From an uncultured Verrucomicrobia subdivision 3 bacterium (lineage in GTDB: Bacteria > Verrucomicrobiota > Verrucomicrobiia > Limisphaerales > DASXHY01), in assembly GCA_937890005.1 (NCBI GenBank), contig CALBZA010000037.1:5946-69945 (forward strand): a stretch of DNA of 64,000 bases, in the 5' to 3' direction. Below, piece by piece: positions 17,227-25,459 of the stretch; position 1 is the first letter of the stretch; each line of letters starts with the position of its first letter. The notes beneath the pieces are model-generated. The model was given only the letters and a program-made list of their open reading frames with translations, ran no database searches and was not told where the DNA came from. The position numbers and the translations under genes were made by a program.

Positions 17227-18678
17227 TCAAGCTGTTGCTGCCTTGGCGGCTGCCAGATCGCTGCGGCGCTGAGCCATGCTTTTGAAGAATTCGTAGCCTT
17301 CGCGCAGGCGGCGGACGCAGACATCCTTGTCCTCGAGCATCGTCTTGATGATGCGCAGAATCGGCTTCGGACGCAGGTAGTAGCTGCGATAGAAGCGTTC
17401 CACTTCTTCGAAGATCTGTTCCTTGCTGAGACCGGGGTATTCGAGCGCGCTCTGCTGGAAGCCGTCACCTTCAACGAGATCGGTCTTGTCCTTCTTCACG
17501 AACCAGCCGTTCAGTTTGGCCTGCTCGTAAAGTTCCGTTCCCGGATAAGGCGCAGCGAGTGAAACCTGAAGTGAAAACACGTCGAGTTCCTGAGCGAACC
17601 GGATCGTCTGCTCAATGGTCTCCTTCGTTTCGACCGGAAGTCCGAGAATGAACGTGCCGTGAATCACCACGCCCGCCTTGTGGCAATCCTTCGTGAAGCG
17701 GCGCATTTCGTCCGTCGTGACGCCCTTCTTGATGCGCTTGAGCGTTTCGTCATTCCCGGATTCGTAGCCGACGAGGAACAGGCGAAGGCCGTTGTCCTTG
17801 AAACTCTTGATCGTGTCGTAGTCGAGGTTCGCGCGGCTGTTGCAGCTCCAATCGACACCGAGCGGTCCGAGCTTTTTCGCGATCTCGCGGGCGCGCGGCA
17901 GGTTCGCGGTGAAGGTGTCGTCGTCGAAGAAGAATTCGCGCACCTGCGGGAAAATCTTCTTCATGTAGGCCATTTCGTCGGCGACGTTCTGCGCGCTGCG
18001 AACGCGATACTTGTGTCCGCCAATCGTCTGCGGCCAGAGGCAGAAGGTGCATTGCGCCGGACAACCGCGGCCGGTGTACATCGAGACGTAAGGATGCTGC
18101 AGGTAACCGATGAAATATTTTTCGATCTGCAGATCGCGTTTATAGACGTCGGCGACCCATGGCAGCTCGTCCATGTTCGCGATCATCTCACGCTCGGGGT
18201 TGTGTTTGATCTTGCCGTCCTTGTCCTTGTAGGAAAGTCCGTTGATGCTCCCGAAATCGCGGCCTTCAGCGACTTCCTTGCAGGTGTAATCGAATTCCTT
18301 GCGACCAACCCAGTCGATCGCCGGCGATGCCTTCAAGGTTTCGGTCGGCAGCACCATCGCATGCGCGCCAACGAAACCGATCTTGGTGGAGGGCTTCTGG
18401 GCCTTGATCGCTTCGGCAACTTTGCAGTCGTTTTTCAGCGACGGCGTGGAGGTGTTGATGATGACGTGGTCGAAGCCCTTGGCGATCTTCAGACATTCTT
18501 CGACGCCGATGTTGTGCGGCGGACAATCAAGGAGCTTGGAGCCGGGAACCAGCGCGGCCGGCTGCGCGAGCCAGGTTGGATACCAGTAGCTCGTGACTTC
18601 GCGGCGGGCCTGATACCGCGCGCCGGCGCCACCGTCGAAACCGTCGAAGCTCGGGGGTGAGAGAAATAATGCGCTCAT
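17227..18678 (-). CDS. hpnJ: Hopanoid-associated B12-binding radical SAM protein HpnJ
   Basis: The 483-residue protein has an N-terminal cobalamin-binding-like Rossmann region (about 1-190) and a radical-SAM core with the cluster motif GRGCPAQCTFC (CxxxCxxC). YVSMYTGRG before it and FFFDDDTFTANLPRA after it are typical of the HpnJ/TIGR03471 group. HpnJ has been linked to ring contraction in the composite head group of bacteriohopanetetrol (cyclitol ether); that role comes from recalled literature, not from this sequence. It lies 45 bp after hpnH in one operon, which supports the hopanoid assignment. Confidence 0.9.
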   Translation of the reverse strand: MSALFLSPPSFDGFDGGAGARYQARREVTSYWYPTWLAQPAALVPGSKLLDCPPHNIGVEECLKIAKGFDHVIINTSTPSLKNDCKVAEAIKAQKPSTKIGFVGAHAMVLPTETLKASPAIDWVGRKEFDYTCKEVAEGRDFGSINGLSYKDKDGKIKHNPEREMIANMDELPWVADVYKRDLQIEKYFIGYLQHPYVSMYTGRGCPAQCTFCLWPQTIGGHKYRVRSAQNVADEMAYMKKIFPQVREFFFDDDTFTANLPRAREIAKKLGPLGVDWSCNSRANLDYDTIKSFKDNGLRLFLVGYESGNDETLKRIKKGVTTDEMRRFTKDCHKAGVVIHGTFILGLPVETKETIEQTIRFAQELDVFSLQVSLAAPYPGTELYEQAKLNGWFVKKDKTDLVEGDGFQQSALEYPGLSKEQIFEEVERFYRSYYLRPKPILRIIKTMLEDKDVCVRRLREGYEFFKSMAQRRSDLAAAKAATA

Positions 18679-18723
18679 TCTGAATTAGTCCGTGGTGAGT
18701 GTCGTCGTCCGTGGCCGAAGTGG

Positions 18724-20151
18724 TCAGCCTTTGATTTCCGTTTTGCCAGCTTCCTTGATCTTCGCCAGCAGTTCATCCCGCGCGGTGGTATCGCCGGAAC
18801 CGCAGGAGCCGCCGCTGTTTCCCGAAGCCTGTGTTTCGTCCTTGCGCGAGAAAGCGCCGCGGGCACCGGCAGCCGGATTGATCGCAGCCTTGGCTTCGGC
18901 GAGGTGACCTTTGCCGACACTGACGCCGTTGAAGGCGCGCCTGGCCAGTTCGGGCGAGGACGGATACGGCTTTGGCTTGGCGCCGAAGTTGTATTTGAAA
19001 TTCTTCCAGTTGTCGCCGCTCTGGTAGTTCGTTCCAAGCGCGCCGCTCGGATCGTAACCGCAATGCACCATGCAGTGTTCGCAGCGCGGATCGCGGGCTT
19101 TGCCATCCACAACGCCGTATTTGTTCCAATCGACCTTCTCCAGCATCTCCTGGTAGCCGGAATAATGGCCGTCGGTCATCAGGTAACATGGCGCTTTCCA
19201 GCCGCGCACATTGTAGGTCGGAATCGCCCATGCGGTGCAGGTCAGCTCGCGTTTGCCGGCGAGAAATTCCTGGTACACCGGCGTGCCGAAGATCGTGAAC
19301 GCTTTGCCCCAGTCGAGAATCTTCGCGAACTTCTGCCGCGTCATGTCGCGCGTCAGGAAGAAATCCTTCGGATCCTTGCCCAGGCGCTTCACCATGTCCT
19401 TCTTCGCAGCGTCATAATCGTATCCCGGCGAAATCGTGTGGCCGTCCACATTCAGCGAGCTGAGGAACTTGAACATGTCCTCGATCTCCTGAACGTCGGT
19501 TTCCTTGTAAACGGTCGTGTTGGTCGCAACCTGATAGCCGAGAATCTTCGCCATCTTGATCGCCTCGACGCATTCCTTGAACACGCCTTCGCGTTCGACG
19601 ATGAGATCGTGCGTGTATTCCAGACCATCGACATGGACGTTCCAGTACATCCATTCGCTGGGACGGATGACGACCTTCTTCTTCGCCGCTTCATCGGATT
19701 TGCGGATCGTTTCAGCGTCCTTGTCGGTGATCAGCTTTTCATCGAGCAGCTGTTTGAGCATGGGCTCGATTTCGGGCGAATAAATGGCCGCGAGGTAATC
19801 CTTCATCTTCTTCCGCATGAACATGCCGTTCGTGCAGATGTAGATGACGCGACCCTGTTCGCGCAGGCCGGCGATCAGTTCTTCAATCTTGGGATAAATC
19901 AGTGGTTCACCGCCGCAGACCGAGACCATCGGAGCGTCACATTCAGCCGCCGCGGCGAGGCATTTCTCCAGCGGCACCATGTCCTTGAGCGACGTGGAAT
20001 ATTCGCGGATGCGGCCGCAGCCTGTGCAGGTCAGGTTACAGGTATGCAAAGGCTCCAATTGCAGCACCATGGCAAATTTTGGTGTGCGCTTGAGCTTATG
20101 TTTAATGATGTGACCGGCGATTTTCGCCGACAACGCGAAGGGAAATCGCAT
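18724..20151 (-). CDS. hpnH: Adenosyl-hopene transferase HpnH (radical SAM), enlarged form
   Basis: HpnH joins the 5'-deoxyadenosyl radical to a C30 hopene, the first step of side-chain extension. Evidence: MRFPFALSAKIAGHIIKHKL start, LEPLHTCNLTCTGCGR with CxxxCxxC, VSVCGGEPLIYP, and the C-terminal CEHCMVHCGYDPSGAL cysteines. At 475 residues it is roughly 100 longer than usual. There is a charged insertion at about 120-165 and a Gly/Ser/Cys-bearing tail after about 400. It sits between a small lipoprotein gene (7 bp upstream) and hpnJ. Confidence 0.93.
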   Translation of the reverse strand: MRFPFALSAKIAGHIIKHKLKRTPKFAMVLQLEPLHTCNLTCTGCGRIREYSTSLKDMVPLEKCLAAAAECDAPMVSVCGGEPLIYPKIEELIAGLREQGRVIYICTNGMFMRKKMKDYLAAIYSPEIEPMLKQLLDEKLITDKDAETIRKSDEAAKKKVVIRPSEWMYWNVHVDGLEYTHDLIVEREGVFKECVEAIKMAKILGYQVATNTTVYKETDVQEIEDMFKFLSSLNVDGHTISPGYDYDAAKKDMVKRLGKDPKDFFLTRDMTRQKFAKILDWGKAFTIFGTPVYQEFLAGKRELTCTAWAIPTYNVRGWKAPCYLMTDGHYSGYQEMLEKVDWNKYGVVDGKARDPRCEHCMVHCGYDPSGALGTNYQSGDNWKNFKYNFGAKPKPYPSSPELARRAFNGVSVGKGHLAEAKAAINPAAGARGAFSRKDETQASGNSGGSCGSGDTTARDELLAKIKEAGKTEIKG

Positions 20152-20158
20152 AGGCGGA

Positions 20159-20362
20159 TTAGAGTTGAGCTATTTGCCGAACGGGTTCGGCGCCGGGCAG
20201 TTCGCGATCTGGCACAGCAGGGGGATCGGTCTGCATGAGTCCGGGCAGAAAGAAATCAAGCGGGGAAACGCTCTTGGATGCGTGAATGCCTCCACACCCC
20301 GCGACAAATGTGGCGAGGAAGGAACAAAGTGCGAACCGCAACCATTTGCCGTTTGATCTCAC
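20159..20362 (-). CDS. Small lipoprotein heading the hopanoid operon
   Basis: The 67-residue peptide has a signal sequence and lipobox (FVAGC), leaving a mature part of about 45 residues: a short VSPLDFFLPGL segment, then a Pro/Glu tail. The start is GTG. It lies only 7 bp before hpnH, so the two should be co-transcribed. Function is unknown. A membrane-attached short peptide beside the hopanoid enzymes could be structural, but nothing in sequence proves a link beyond position. Confidence 0.6.
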   Translation of the reverse strand: MRSNGKWLRFALCSFLATFVAGCGGIHASKSVSPLDFFLPGLMQTDPPAVPDRELPGAEPVRQIAQL

Positions 20363-20467
20363 TCAGGCGGCAGTATAAGACGGAAGGTGATGTTAGCAAT
20401 ACCTATTTGGGAAGGGGTTTATCCTATTGCTAAAAACTTCCTGCCGAAGCAATTAACATCAGCAGCC

Positions 20468-21262
20468 ATGTTTCAGCGGATCTCCTGGCAGGGAATGTTC
20501 ATTTGGATACAGCTTGCCGTCTTTCTGGCCGGTTTCGCCGCCTCCGCGCAGTCCACGAACCCGCCCGGCCCTGGCGAATTCGCGATTCGAGCCAAACGGG
20601 AATTCGTCGAAGCCCGTTCCCGCTACCAAACGAATTCCAATGACGTTGAGGCGGCGTGGCTGTTTGCCCGCGCATGCTTCGACCTTGGTGAATTCGCCAG
20701 AAACAACTCCGAACGTGCTGAAGTGGCGGAAACCGGAATTGCCGTTTCGCGGAAATTGGTTTCCCAACACCCCAATTCAGTCGAGGGACGATATTATCTC
20801 GCGATGAACATGGGCCAGCTGGCCAGAACGAAAACCCTCGGCGCGCTGCGGCTCGTGGATCTGATGGAGGTGGAATTCAATGCAGCGCGAAAATTGAATG
20901 AAAAGTTCGATTACGCCGGTCCATGGCGAAATCTCGGACTTCTCTATCTTGAAGCGCCCGCGTTCGGAAGCATCGGAAGCCGCAGCAAAGCGCGGCAGCA
21001 TCTTCGCCGGGCTGTCGAACTTGCCCCGAACTATCCGGAGAACCGGCTGATTCTGACGGAAGCTTATCTGCGATGGGGGGATGAAGCCGCCGCTGCGCGA
21101 GAGTTCAAAACCCTGGCCGCGGGGTGGGCGCAGGCAAAAACCAATTTTTCCGGGGACAAATGGGTGATGAGCTGGATCGACTGGCAAAAGCGCTACGACG
21201 TGTTGAAAGGCAAGCTCGGAGACGCGGCCTTGAAGCTCGAGACTCCAAAATCAGAGCGCTGA
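20468..21262 (+). CDS. Secreted tetratricopeptide-repeat protein
   Basis: About 264 residues: a signal peptide (FIWIQLAVFLAGFAASAQS), then helical TPR-like repeats, including LARACFDLGEFARNNSERAEVA, PNSVEGRYYLAMNMGQLAR and ARQHLRRAVELAPNYPENRLILTEAYLRWGDE. The ORF is open to 20387, but the Met at 20468 gives a conventional signal peptide. Probably a periplasmic or lipid-free outer-membrane-associated scaffold. It converges on ispE with a single base between the stops. Confidence 0.8.
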   Translation: MFQRISWQGMFIWIQLAVFLAGFAASAQSTNPPGPGEFAIRAKREFVEARSRYQTNSNDVEAAWLFARACFDLGEFARNNSERAEVAETGIAVSRKLVSQHPNSVEGRYYLAMNMGQLARTKTLGALRLVDLMEVEFNAARKLNEKFDYAGPWRNLGLLYLEAPAFGSIGSRSKARQHLRRAVELAPNYPENRLILTEAYLRWGDEAAAAREFKTLAAGWAQAKTNFSGDKWVMSWIDWQKRYDVLKGKLGDAALKLETPKSER

Positions 21263-21263
21263 T

Positions 21264-22136
21264 TCAGACCGGCACAACCGCAGTCCAGTGCGTTGCGCCA
21301 AATTTCGATTTGAAACCTTCCAGGAGGCGTTCGCCCGCTGAAAGACTTTCCGCCAGCGCAAACGTGGTTGAGCCGCTGCCGGACATCAACGTGGCACATG
21401 CGCCGTTTTCGCGGAAGAATTCCTGGAAAAGGATCAGGAGCGGATACTTGTGAAGTGCCGGCGCTTCGAGGGAATTGTAAAATTCGGTTCCCGCTTTTCT
21501 GAGATCGGATTGTTGAAGCAGCTCGACAAGCCTGTCTGCCCGCCCGGCCTCGCCGTTCAACGCTGCAGGATAGCGCGCCAGGGATTGGTAAGCCCAGGCT
21601 GTGGAAATTCCAAATCCGGGATGCACCAATAGAAACGCGGCGCCTTTCATTGCAGCGAAGGGATCCAATGATTTCACCTTTTCACCACGCCCGGTTGCCA
21701 GAGCCGGTTTGTCCTGAAGGAAAAAGGGAACGTCCGACCCCAATGTTGCCGCAAGATGGTTCAGCTGTTCCGGCGACAGTGGTTTTCCGAACAGCTCATT
21801 CAAGCCGCTGAGAGTGATCGCGGCGTTGGCGCTTCCACCGCCCAATCCGGCGGCGAGGGGAAGATTCTTTTCCAGTCGGATCCGTACGCCGTCCTTCAGA
21901 CCAGCCTGATCCAGGAACGCTTTTGCCGCCCGGAACACCAAATTTCCTGAGTCCGTCGGCAGGTCGGGAATGGTGCAGCTCAGTTCAATGCCACTCCCGG
22001 CTTTCTCGAACTCCAATCGGTCGAAAACGTTCACGGGGTGCATGATCGTTTCCAGTTCGTGGAATCCATCCGGTCGTTTACCGAGAATGTTCAGCAGCAG
22101 ATTGACTTTGCAGGGAGACGACTTTTCGAGCGCCAT
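21264..22136 (-). CDS. ispE: 4-diphosphocytidyl-2-C-methyl-D-erythritol kinase
   Basis: The 290-residue GHMP kinase of the MEP isoprenoid pathway phosphorylates CDP-ME. CKVNLLLNILGKRPDGFHEL opens the fold, the ATP loop is LPLAAGLGGGSANAA, and MSGSGSTTFAL is the third GHMP motif. It supplies precursors that also feed hopanoid synthesis. Its ATG directly follows the T-run of the terminator at 22137-22164, with no visible ribosome-binding site between, so expression may depend on readthrough or on an internal promoter. Confidence 0.96.
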   Translation of the reverse strand: MALEKSSPCKVNLLLNILGKRPDGFHELETIMHPVNVFDRLEFEKAGSGIELSCTIPDLPTDSGNLVFRAAKAFLDQAGLKDGVRIRLEKNLPLAAGLGGGSANAAITLSGLNELFGKPLSPEQLNHLAATLGSDVPFFLQDKPALATGRGEKVKSLDPFAAMKGAAFLLVHPGFGISTAWAYQSLARYPAALNGEAGRADRLVELLQQSDLRKAGTEFYNSLEAPALHKYPLLILFQEFFRENGACATLMSGSGSTTFALAESLSAGERLLEGFKSKFGATHWTAVVPV

Positions 22137-22164
22137 AAAAAAAGCGCCAACAAGACGTTGGCGC
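22137..22164 (-). terminator. Strong intrinsic terminator directly in front of ispE
   Basis: On the minus strand GCGCCAAC-GTCTT-GTTGGCGC (8 bp, perfect) is followed by seven T. The last T is next to the ispE ATG. A weaker AACCT/AGGTT hairpin lies just before it (about 22168-22182). It ends the TIGR04073 gene, whose stop is 20 bp before, but could also act as an attenuator of ispE. Confidence 0.88.
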
Positions 22165-22184
22165 GAGAACCTGAGAAAGGTTTT

Positions 22185-22625
22185 TCAGCGGGTTTCAAAC
22201 ACACGGAACCGGCTGCCGGGAACCCAGGGGACGATATCGCCACCGCTGTATCCAAAGTAGGTGTCGTTGTCGAACATCGAGTCCGCCAGAAGTCCCGGGG
22301 TGTAATTATCGGGATAAATCGGTCCGGGCGCGAAGTCGTTCACGAAGACCGGGTCATACGGCGGGAAAGGTGCCGTGACGATTTCGTAAATGCCGATGCC
22401 CGTGCGGGCCAGAGTGCGGTTGACACCGCGAACAAATCCAAAGGTGTAAGCCTCGTCCGGCGAGCTGAACAATGCGGTCTGCTCCACCGTACGACGGAAC
22501 TCACCGCCACGGACGATTTCAAATGTATTTGCAATGCCGCGTCCCATCTTGCGTTCAACATTGGTGCAGCCGGCAGCAAGAGCGAGAACTGACAGAAGAC
22601 TCAGTAGGGAGAGGGTTTTTCTCAT
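22185..22625 (-). CDS. TIGR04073-type exosortase-associated lipoprotein
   Basis: The 146-residue protein has a lipoprotein signal (lipobox LAAGC) and a compact domain with GRGIANTFEI near the start, YTFGFVRGVNRTLARTGIG, a Pro/Tyr segment and a WVPGSRF ending. This pattern matches the TIGR04073 family, which co-occurs with exosortase/PEP-CTERM genomes. No exosortase or PEP-CTERM protein is seen in this window, so the functional tie is by family knowledge only. It is a single-gene unit ending in a strong terminator. Confidence 0.78.
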   Translation of the reverse strand: MRKTLSLLSLLSVLALAAGCTNVERKMGRGIANTFEIVRGGEFRRTVEQTALFSSPDEAYTFGFVRGVNRTLARTGIGIYEIVTAPFPPYDPVFVNDFAPGPIYPDNYTPGLLADSMFDNDTYFGYSGGDIVPWVPGSRFRVFETR

Positions 22626-22714
22626 AGAGTTCGATTCGTTGACCGGAGAGTAATGGCATCAACCCTTTTGTAAAGTGTGATTTGGGCTGCGTAAGGTGGG
22701 TATTGTCCCATTAA

Positions 22715-23803
22715 TCATCCATGTGTCAGCGAGAACCCACCCCGTTTGTAGATGAACCACGCAGTCGCGAGGACTCCTGCAATAATGACCAGGGCGATAA
22801 TCACCTGTCGCCGCACTTTCGCGGGTTCGGGATGCTCCCAATAACGCGCCACCTGAACACTCACCTCGTAAAGAACCTGGAGCGGAATAAACATGGCCAC
22901 CTGCGTCACCACCTCCGGTGTGGTGAGCAGCGCACCGAGGATGAGATTGACCACGATCATGTAACGACGGCCCTTCGAAAGGATTGCGTAGTTCAGAACG
23001 CCAATCTTCACCAGCGTCAGAATCACGACCGGAAGTTCAAATCCCAGCCCCATTCCCAGCATGAATTTGCAGACGAAGCTGATGTAATCCTCCGCCTTCC
23101 ATTGGAAGGCGCCGAATCCGAGCCAGTTGGAATACATCTGCGATGCCGCAAGCGCCAGGGGCATCAAAGCAAAATAGCAGAACGCGACGCCGGCAAAGAA
23201 AAGCCCGCCGCCGAAGATCATTCCACGATAAACGTACTTCCGTTCTGTCAGCTTCAGGGCCGGGAAAATGAAGCTCGCAATGAAATAGAGAATGAACGGT
23301 CCGGCGAGAACCATGCCTCCATAAAACGCAACCTGGACGGCGACGATGAAACCTCCGGCAGGACTGAGGTTCACGAGGTCGATGTGAAGTTGCTTGGCGC
23401 TTTCGGCAACAGCCGGATCCGATTCCACACGCCAGGAAAGCACCTGATTGGTGCCAATCAGCATCGGCTCAATCTGGACTGCCACGAAGCGGTTCGTTCC
23501 AAGTCCAAATGCGGACTGCTGCTCCGCCGACAGTGTGTAAACCCCAAGCTTGTTGGTTCCGTAAAGAACGGTCGCAACCTGGTTGGTTCCGGGATACGCG
23601 ATCTTTGCCTTGGATAACGGCCACTTCAGAAAATCGACGACATAATTGCCGGCGATGAGGCAGAGCAGCATCGCGACGAAGAGCGCGACGGCGCTTTTGA
23701 TCAGCACCCAGCGGAGATCCTCCAGGTGCTCAAGGAAAGATTTTACCGGTCCGCCCTCTTCTTCAGTTTCGTCAAAGCGTTCCGCTTCCGGTGGTTCAGC
23801 CAT
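22715..23803 (-). CDS. tatC: Sec-independent translocase subunit TatC with enlarged first loop
   Basis: The 362-residue multi-pass membrane protein has the TatC entry signature SFLEHLEDLRW, the following first TM helix and a conserved later region (LGMGLGFELPVVILTLVKIGVL). Between TM1 and TM2 there is an insertion of roughly 80 residues (about 70-150) rich in GTNQ/GTNK motifs. Usual TatC has about 250 residues. TatC recognises twin-arginine signals. It follows tatA in the tol-pal-tat operon (20 bp apart). Confidence 0.94.
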   Translation of the reverse strand: MAEPPEAERFDETEEEGGPVKSFLEHLEDLRWVLIKSAVALFVAMLLCLIAGNYVVDFLKWPLSKAKIAYPGTNQVATVLYGTNKLGVYTLSAEQQSAFGLGTNRFVAVQIEPMLIGTNQVLSWRVESDPAVAESAKQLHIDLVNLSPAGGFIVAVQVAFYGGMVLAGPFILYFIASFIFPALKLTERKYVYRGMIFGGGLFFAGVAFCYFALMPLALAASQMYSNWLGFGAFQWKAEDYISFVCKFMLGMGLGFELPVVILTLVKIGVLNYAILSKGRRYMIVVNLILGALLTTPEVVTQVAMFIPLQVLYEVSVQVARYWEHPEPAKVRRQVIIALVIIAGVLATAWFIYKRGGFSLTHG

Positions 23804-23823
23804 GGCAGAAAGCGTTCAGAAGA

Positions 23824-24105
23824 TCAGGCTTTCGGGCCAGGCGTGGAAGATTGCGGAACCGTCTGCTGCTGCGGATCAGGCTGAGTATTCTGCGGAGGCA
23901 GACGGCGCGGGGCAGGCGGCGTATCGTCGGCGGCATTCTGAATTTCTTCGGTCACTTCGCGCGTTGCCTTCTTGAACTCGCGAATTCCGGTTCCCAATCC
24001 CTTGGCGAGTTCGGGAAGTTTCTTGGCTCCGAACAAAATCAGAACAACTGCCAGGATCAAAACGATTTCCCAGCCGCCAAGCATTGCTGCAAACATGATA
24101 TTCAT
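23824..24105 (-). CDS. tatA: Twin-arginine translocase pore subunit TatA/TatE
   Basis: The 93-residue protein has one TM helix ([17 protein letters not shown]), the [14 protein letters not shown] hinge and an amphipathic helix, then a Pro/Gln tail. These are standard TatA features. Only one TatA-like gene is visible, so it may serve TatB duty too. It sits between pal and tatC. Confidence 0.95.
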   Translation of the reverse strand: MNIMFAAMLGGWEIVLILAVVLILFGAKKLPELAKGLGTGIREFKKATREVTEEIQNAADDTPPAPRRLPPQNTQPDPQQQTVPQSSTPGPKA

Positions 24106-24197
24106 AAAAAAACCAGCGAGTTACCGTAAGCCTGTCCGGCAGGGTAGTAAAGCGCCAAAACCGGCTTCAAAGACTGATCGATGCAGTGAATCGCAGA

Positions 24198-24794
24198 TCA
24201 ACGCGGATGAAGCAGGACGAATTCACCCCGGCGGTTCCGGCTCCAGGCCGCCTCGTCATGGCCGAATTCAGCCGGACGATCTTCACCGTAGGTCCGGGTC
24301 GCAACCCGGGCCGGATCAACTCCCATTCCCGCCAACGCCTCGCGAGCGGAAAGAGCGCGACGTTCTCCAAGAGAACGATTGTACTCTTCGGTGCCGCGTT
24401 CGTCGCAATGGCCCTCGATCAAAAGTCTTGCCGACATGTCGCTGCGAAGAGCCGCAGCCACGGCCTCCAGCTTGGAACGCTCGCCTCCGGAAATTGCAGC
24501 GCTGTCGTAACCAAAGTAAACCGTGTAGGGCGCCAGGGCGCCACGATCCTGGTGCATCTGGTCGGGATCGAATGACGGGAGGTCTCCTCCGCCGGGGGGC
24601 ACATCCATGCCACCGAAAGGTCCCTGGCCATCCACTCCAAAGGGCGAACCGGATCCAATCGGTGCGCCGGAAAGTCCGGCACCGGAGCCACCTTGCAGGG
24701 GTGTCGTTCCCTGCTTCTTGGTTTTACAGCCCACCGCAGCCACGCCCAGCACAAGCCCGAGCACCAGAACGCGCGAAAGTTGAGTCAGTTTCAT
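24198..24794 (-). CDS. pal: Peptidoglycan-associated lipoprotein Pal
   Basis: The 198-residue outer-membrane lipoprotein has a lipobox (GVAAVGC), a Gly/Pro-rich linker to about residue 90 and a C-terminal OmpA-like domain with VYFGYDSAAI and the peptidoglycan-binding EGHCDERGTEEYNRSLGERR motif. It anchors the outer membrane and binds TolB. A close paralogue lies 43 bp upstream, so the locus encodes two Pal-type proteins. Confidence 0.93.
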   Translation of the reverse strand: MKLTQLSRVLVLGLVLGVAAVGCKTKKQGTTPLQGGSGAGLSGAPIGSGSPFGVDGQGPFGGMDVPPGGGDLPSFDPDQMHQDRGALAPYTVYFGYDSAAISGGERSKLEAVAAALRSDMSARLLIEGHCDERGTEEYNRSLGERRALSAREALAGMGVDPARVATRTYGEDRPAEFGHDEAAWSRNRRGEFVLLHPR

Positions 24795-24837
24795 GGGATC
24801 TTTCTGAATTGAGTCGAGTTGAAGTTACCGCAACGGA

Positions 24838-25437
24838 TTACTGCGGCGGCGAAAGGAGAATGAATTCGCCGCGACGATTCTGACGGAAAGCTTCTTCAGT
24901 CTGATCCGGATTCACGGGACGATCCTCGCCGAAGCTGATCGTTTCAACGCGACTGGCATCGACGCCCAATCGGATCAATTCATCACGAATCGCCAGAGCA
25001 CGGCGTTCGCCCAGGGCGCGATTGTATTCCTCCGTTCCGCGCTCGTCGCAATGACCTTCAACCCGCACGGCTGCGATTGCATTTGCCTTGAGATACTCCG
25101 CCACCGCCGCGACGTGCGCCTTATCACTGCTCCGGACGGCAGAACTGTCGAAGGCGAAATGAACCGTATGCACTTTGAAAACGTCGCTGTCCTGCTCCCA
25201 GTTTGAACGAGTTGATGGATCAATGATTGGGGTCAGGATTTCGCCCGTGTTCTGTCCACCATCGAATCCATCCGGCATCTCGGATTCAATCGGCGGCAAT
25301 GTGCCGACTTCCGGAACGTGTGCGAGACGCTGATTCGGAATATTTGTCACACCGGTGGGTTTTTTCCGGCATCCAACACCGCCGACCGACAACACCAATC
25401 CAATCGCAACAAGGTTCAGTAAAAGGGTCGATTTCAT
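24838..25437 (-). CDS. Second Pal/OmpA-type lipoprotein
   Basis: The 199-residue protein has the same plan as the downstream Pal: lipobox (VGGVGC at about 17-22), a linker, and an OmpA-like domain with VHFAFDSSAV and EGHCDERGTEEYNRALGERR. The frame is open to 25626, but the ATG at 25437 gives a proper lipoprotein signal. The two copies share the peptidoglycan motif almost letter for letter while their linkers differ, which implies a tandem duplication followed by divergence. It follows tolB by 22 bp. Confidence 0.9.
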   Translation of the reverse strand: MKSTLLLNLVAIGLVLSVGGVGCRKKPTGVTNIPNQRLAHVPEVGTLPPIESEMPDGFDGGQNTGEILTPIIDPSTRSNWEQDSDVFKVHTVHFAFDSSAVRSSDKAHVAAVAEYLKANAIAAVRVEGHCDERGTEEYNRALGERRALAIRDELIRLGVDASRVETISFGEDRPVNPDQTEEAFRQNRRGEFILLSPPQ

Positions 25438-25459
25438 TCTAAATTTAAGTGGAAACGGG

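Noticed and set aside
16953..17285. Plus-strand frame after the DUF72 gene
   Set aside because: Runs through the terminator hairpin and into hpnJ antisense; no domain pattern.
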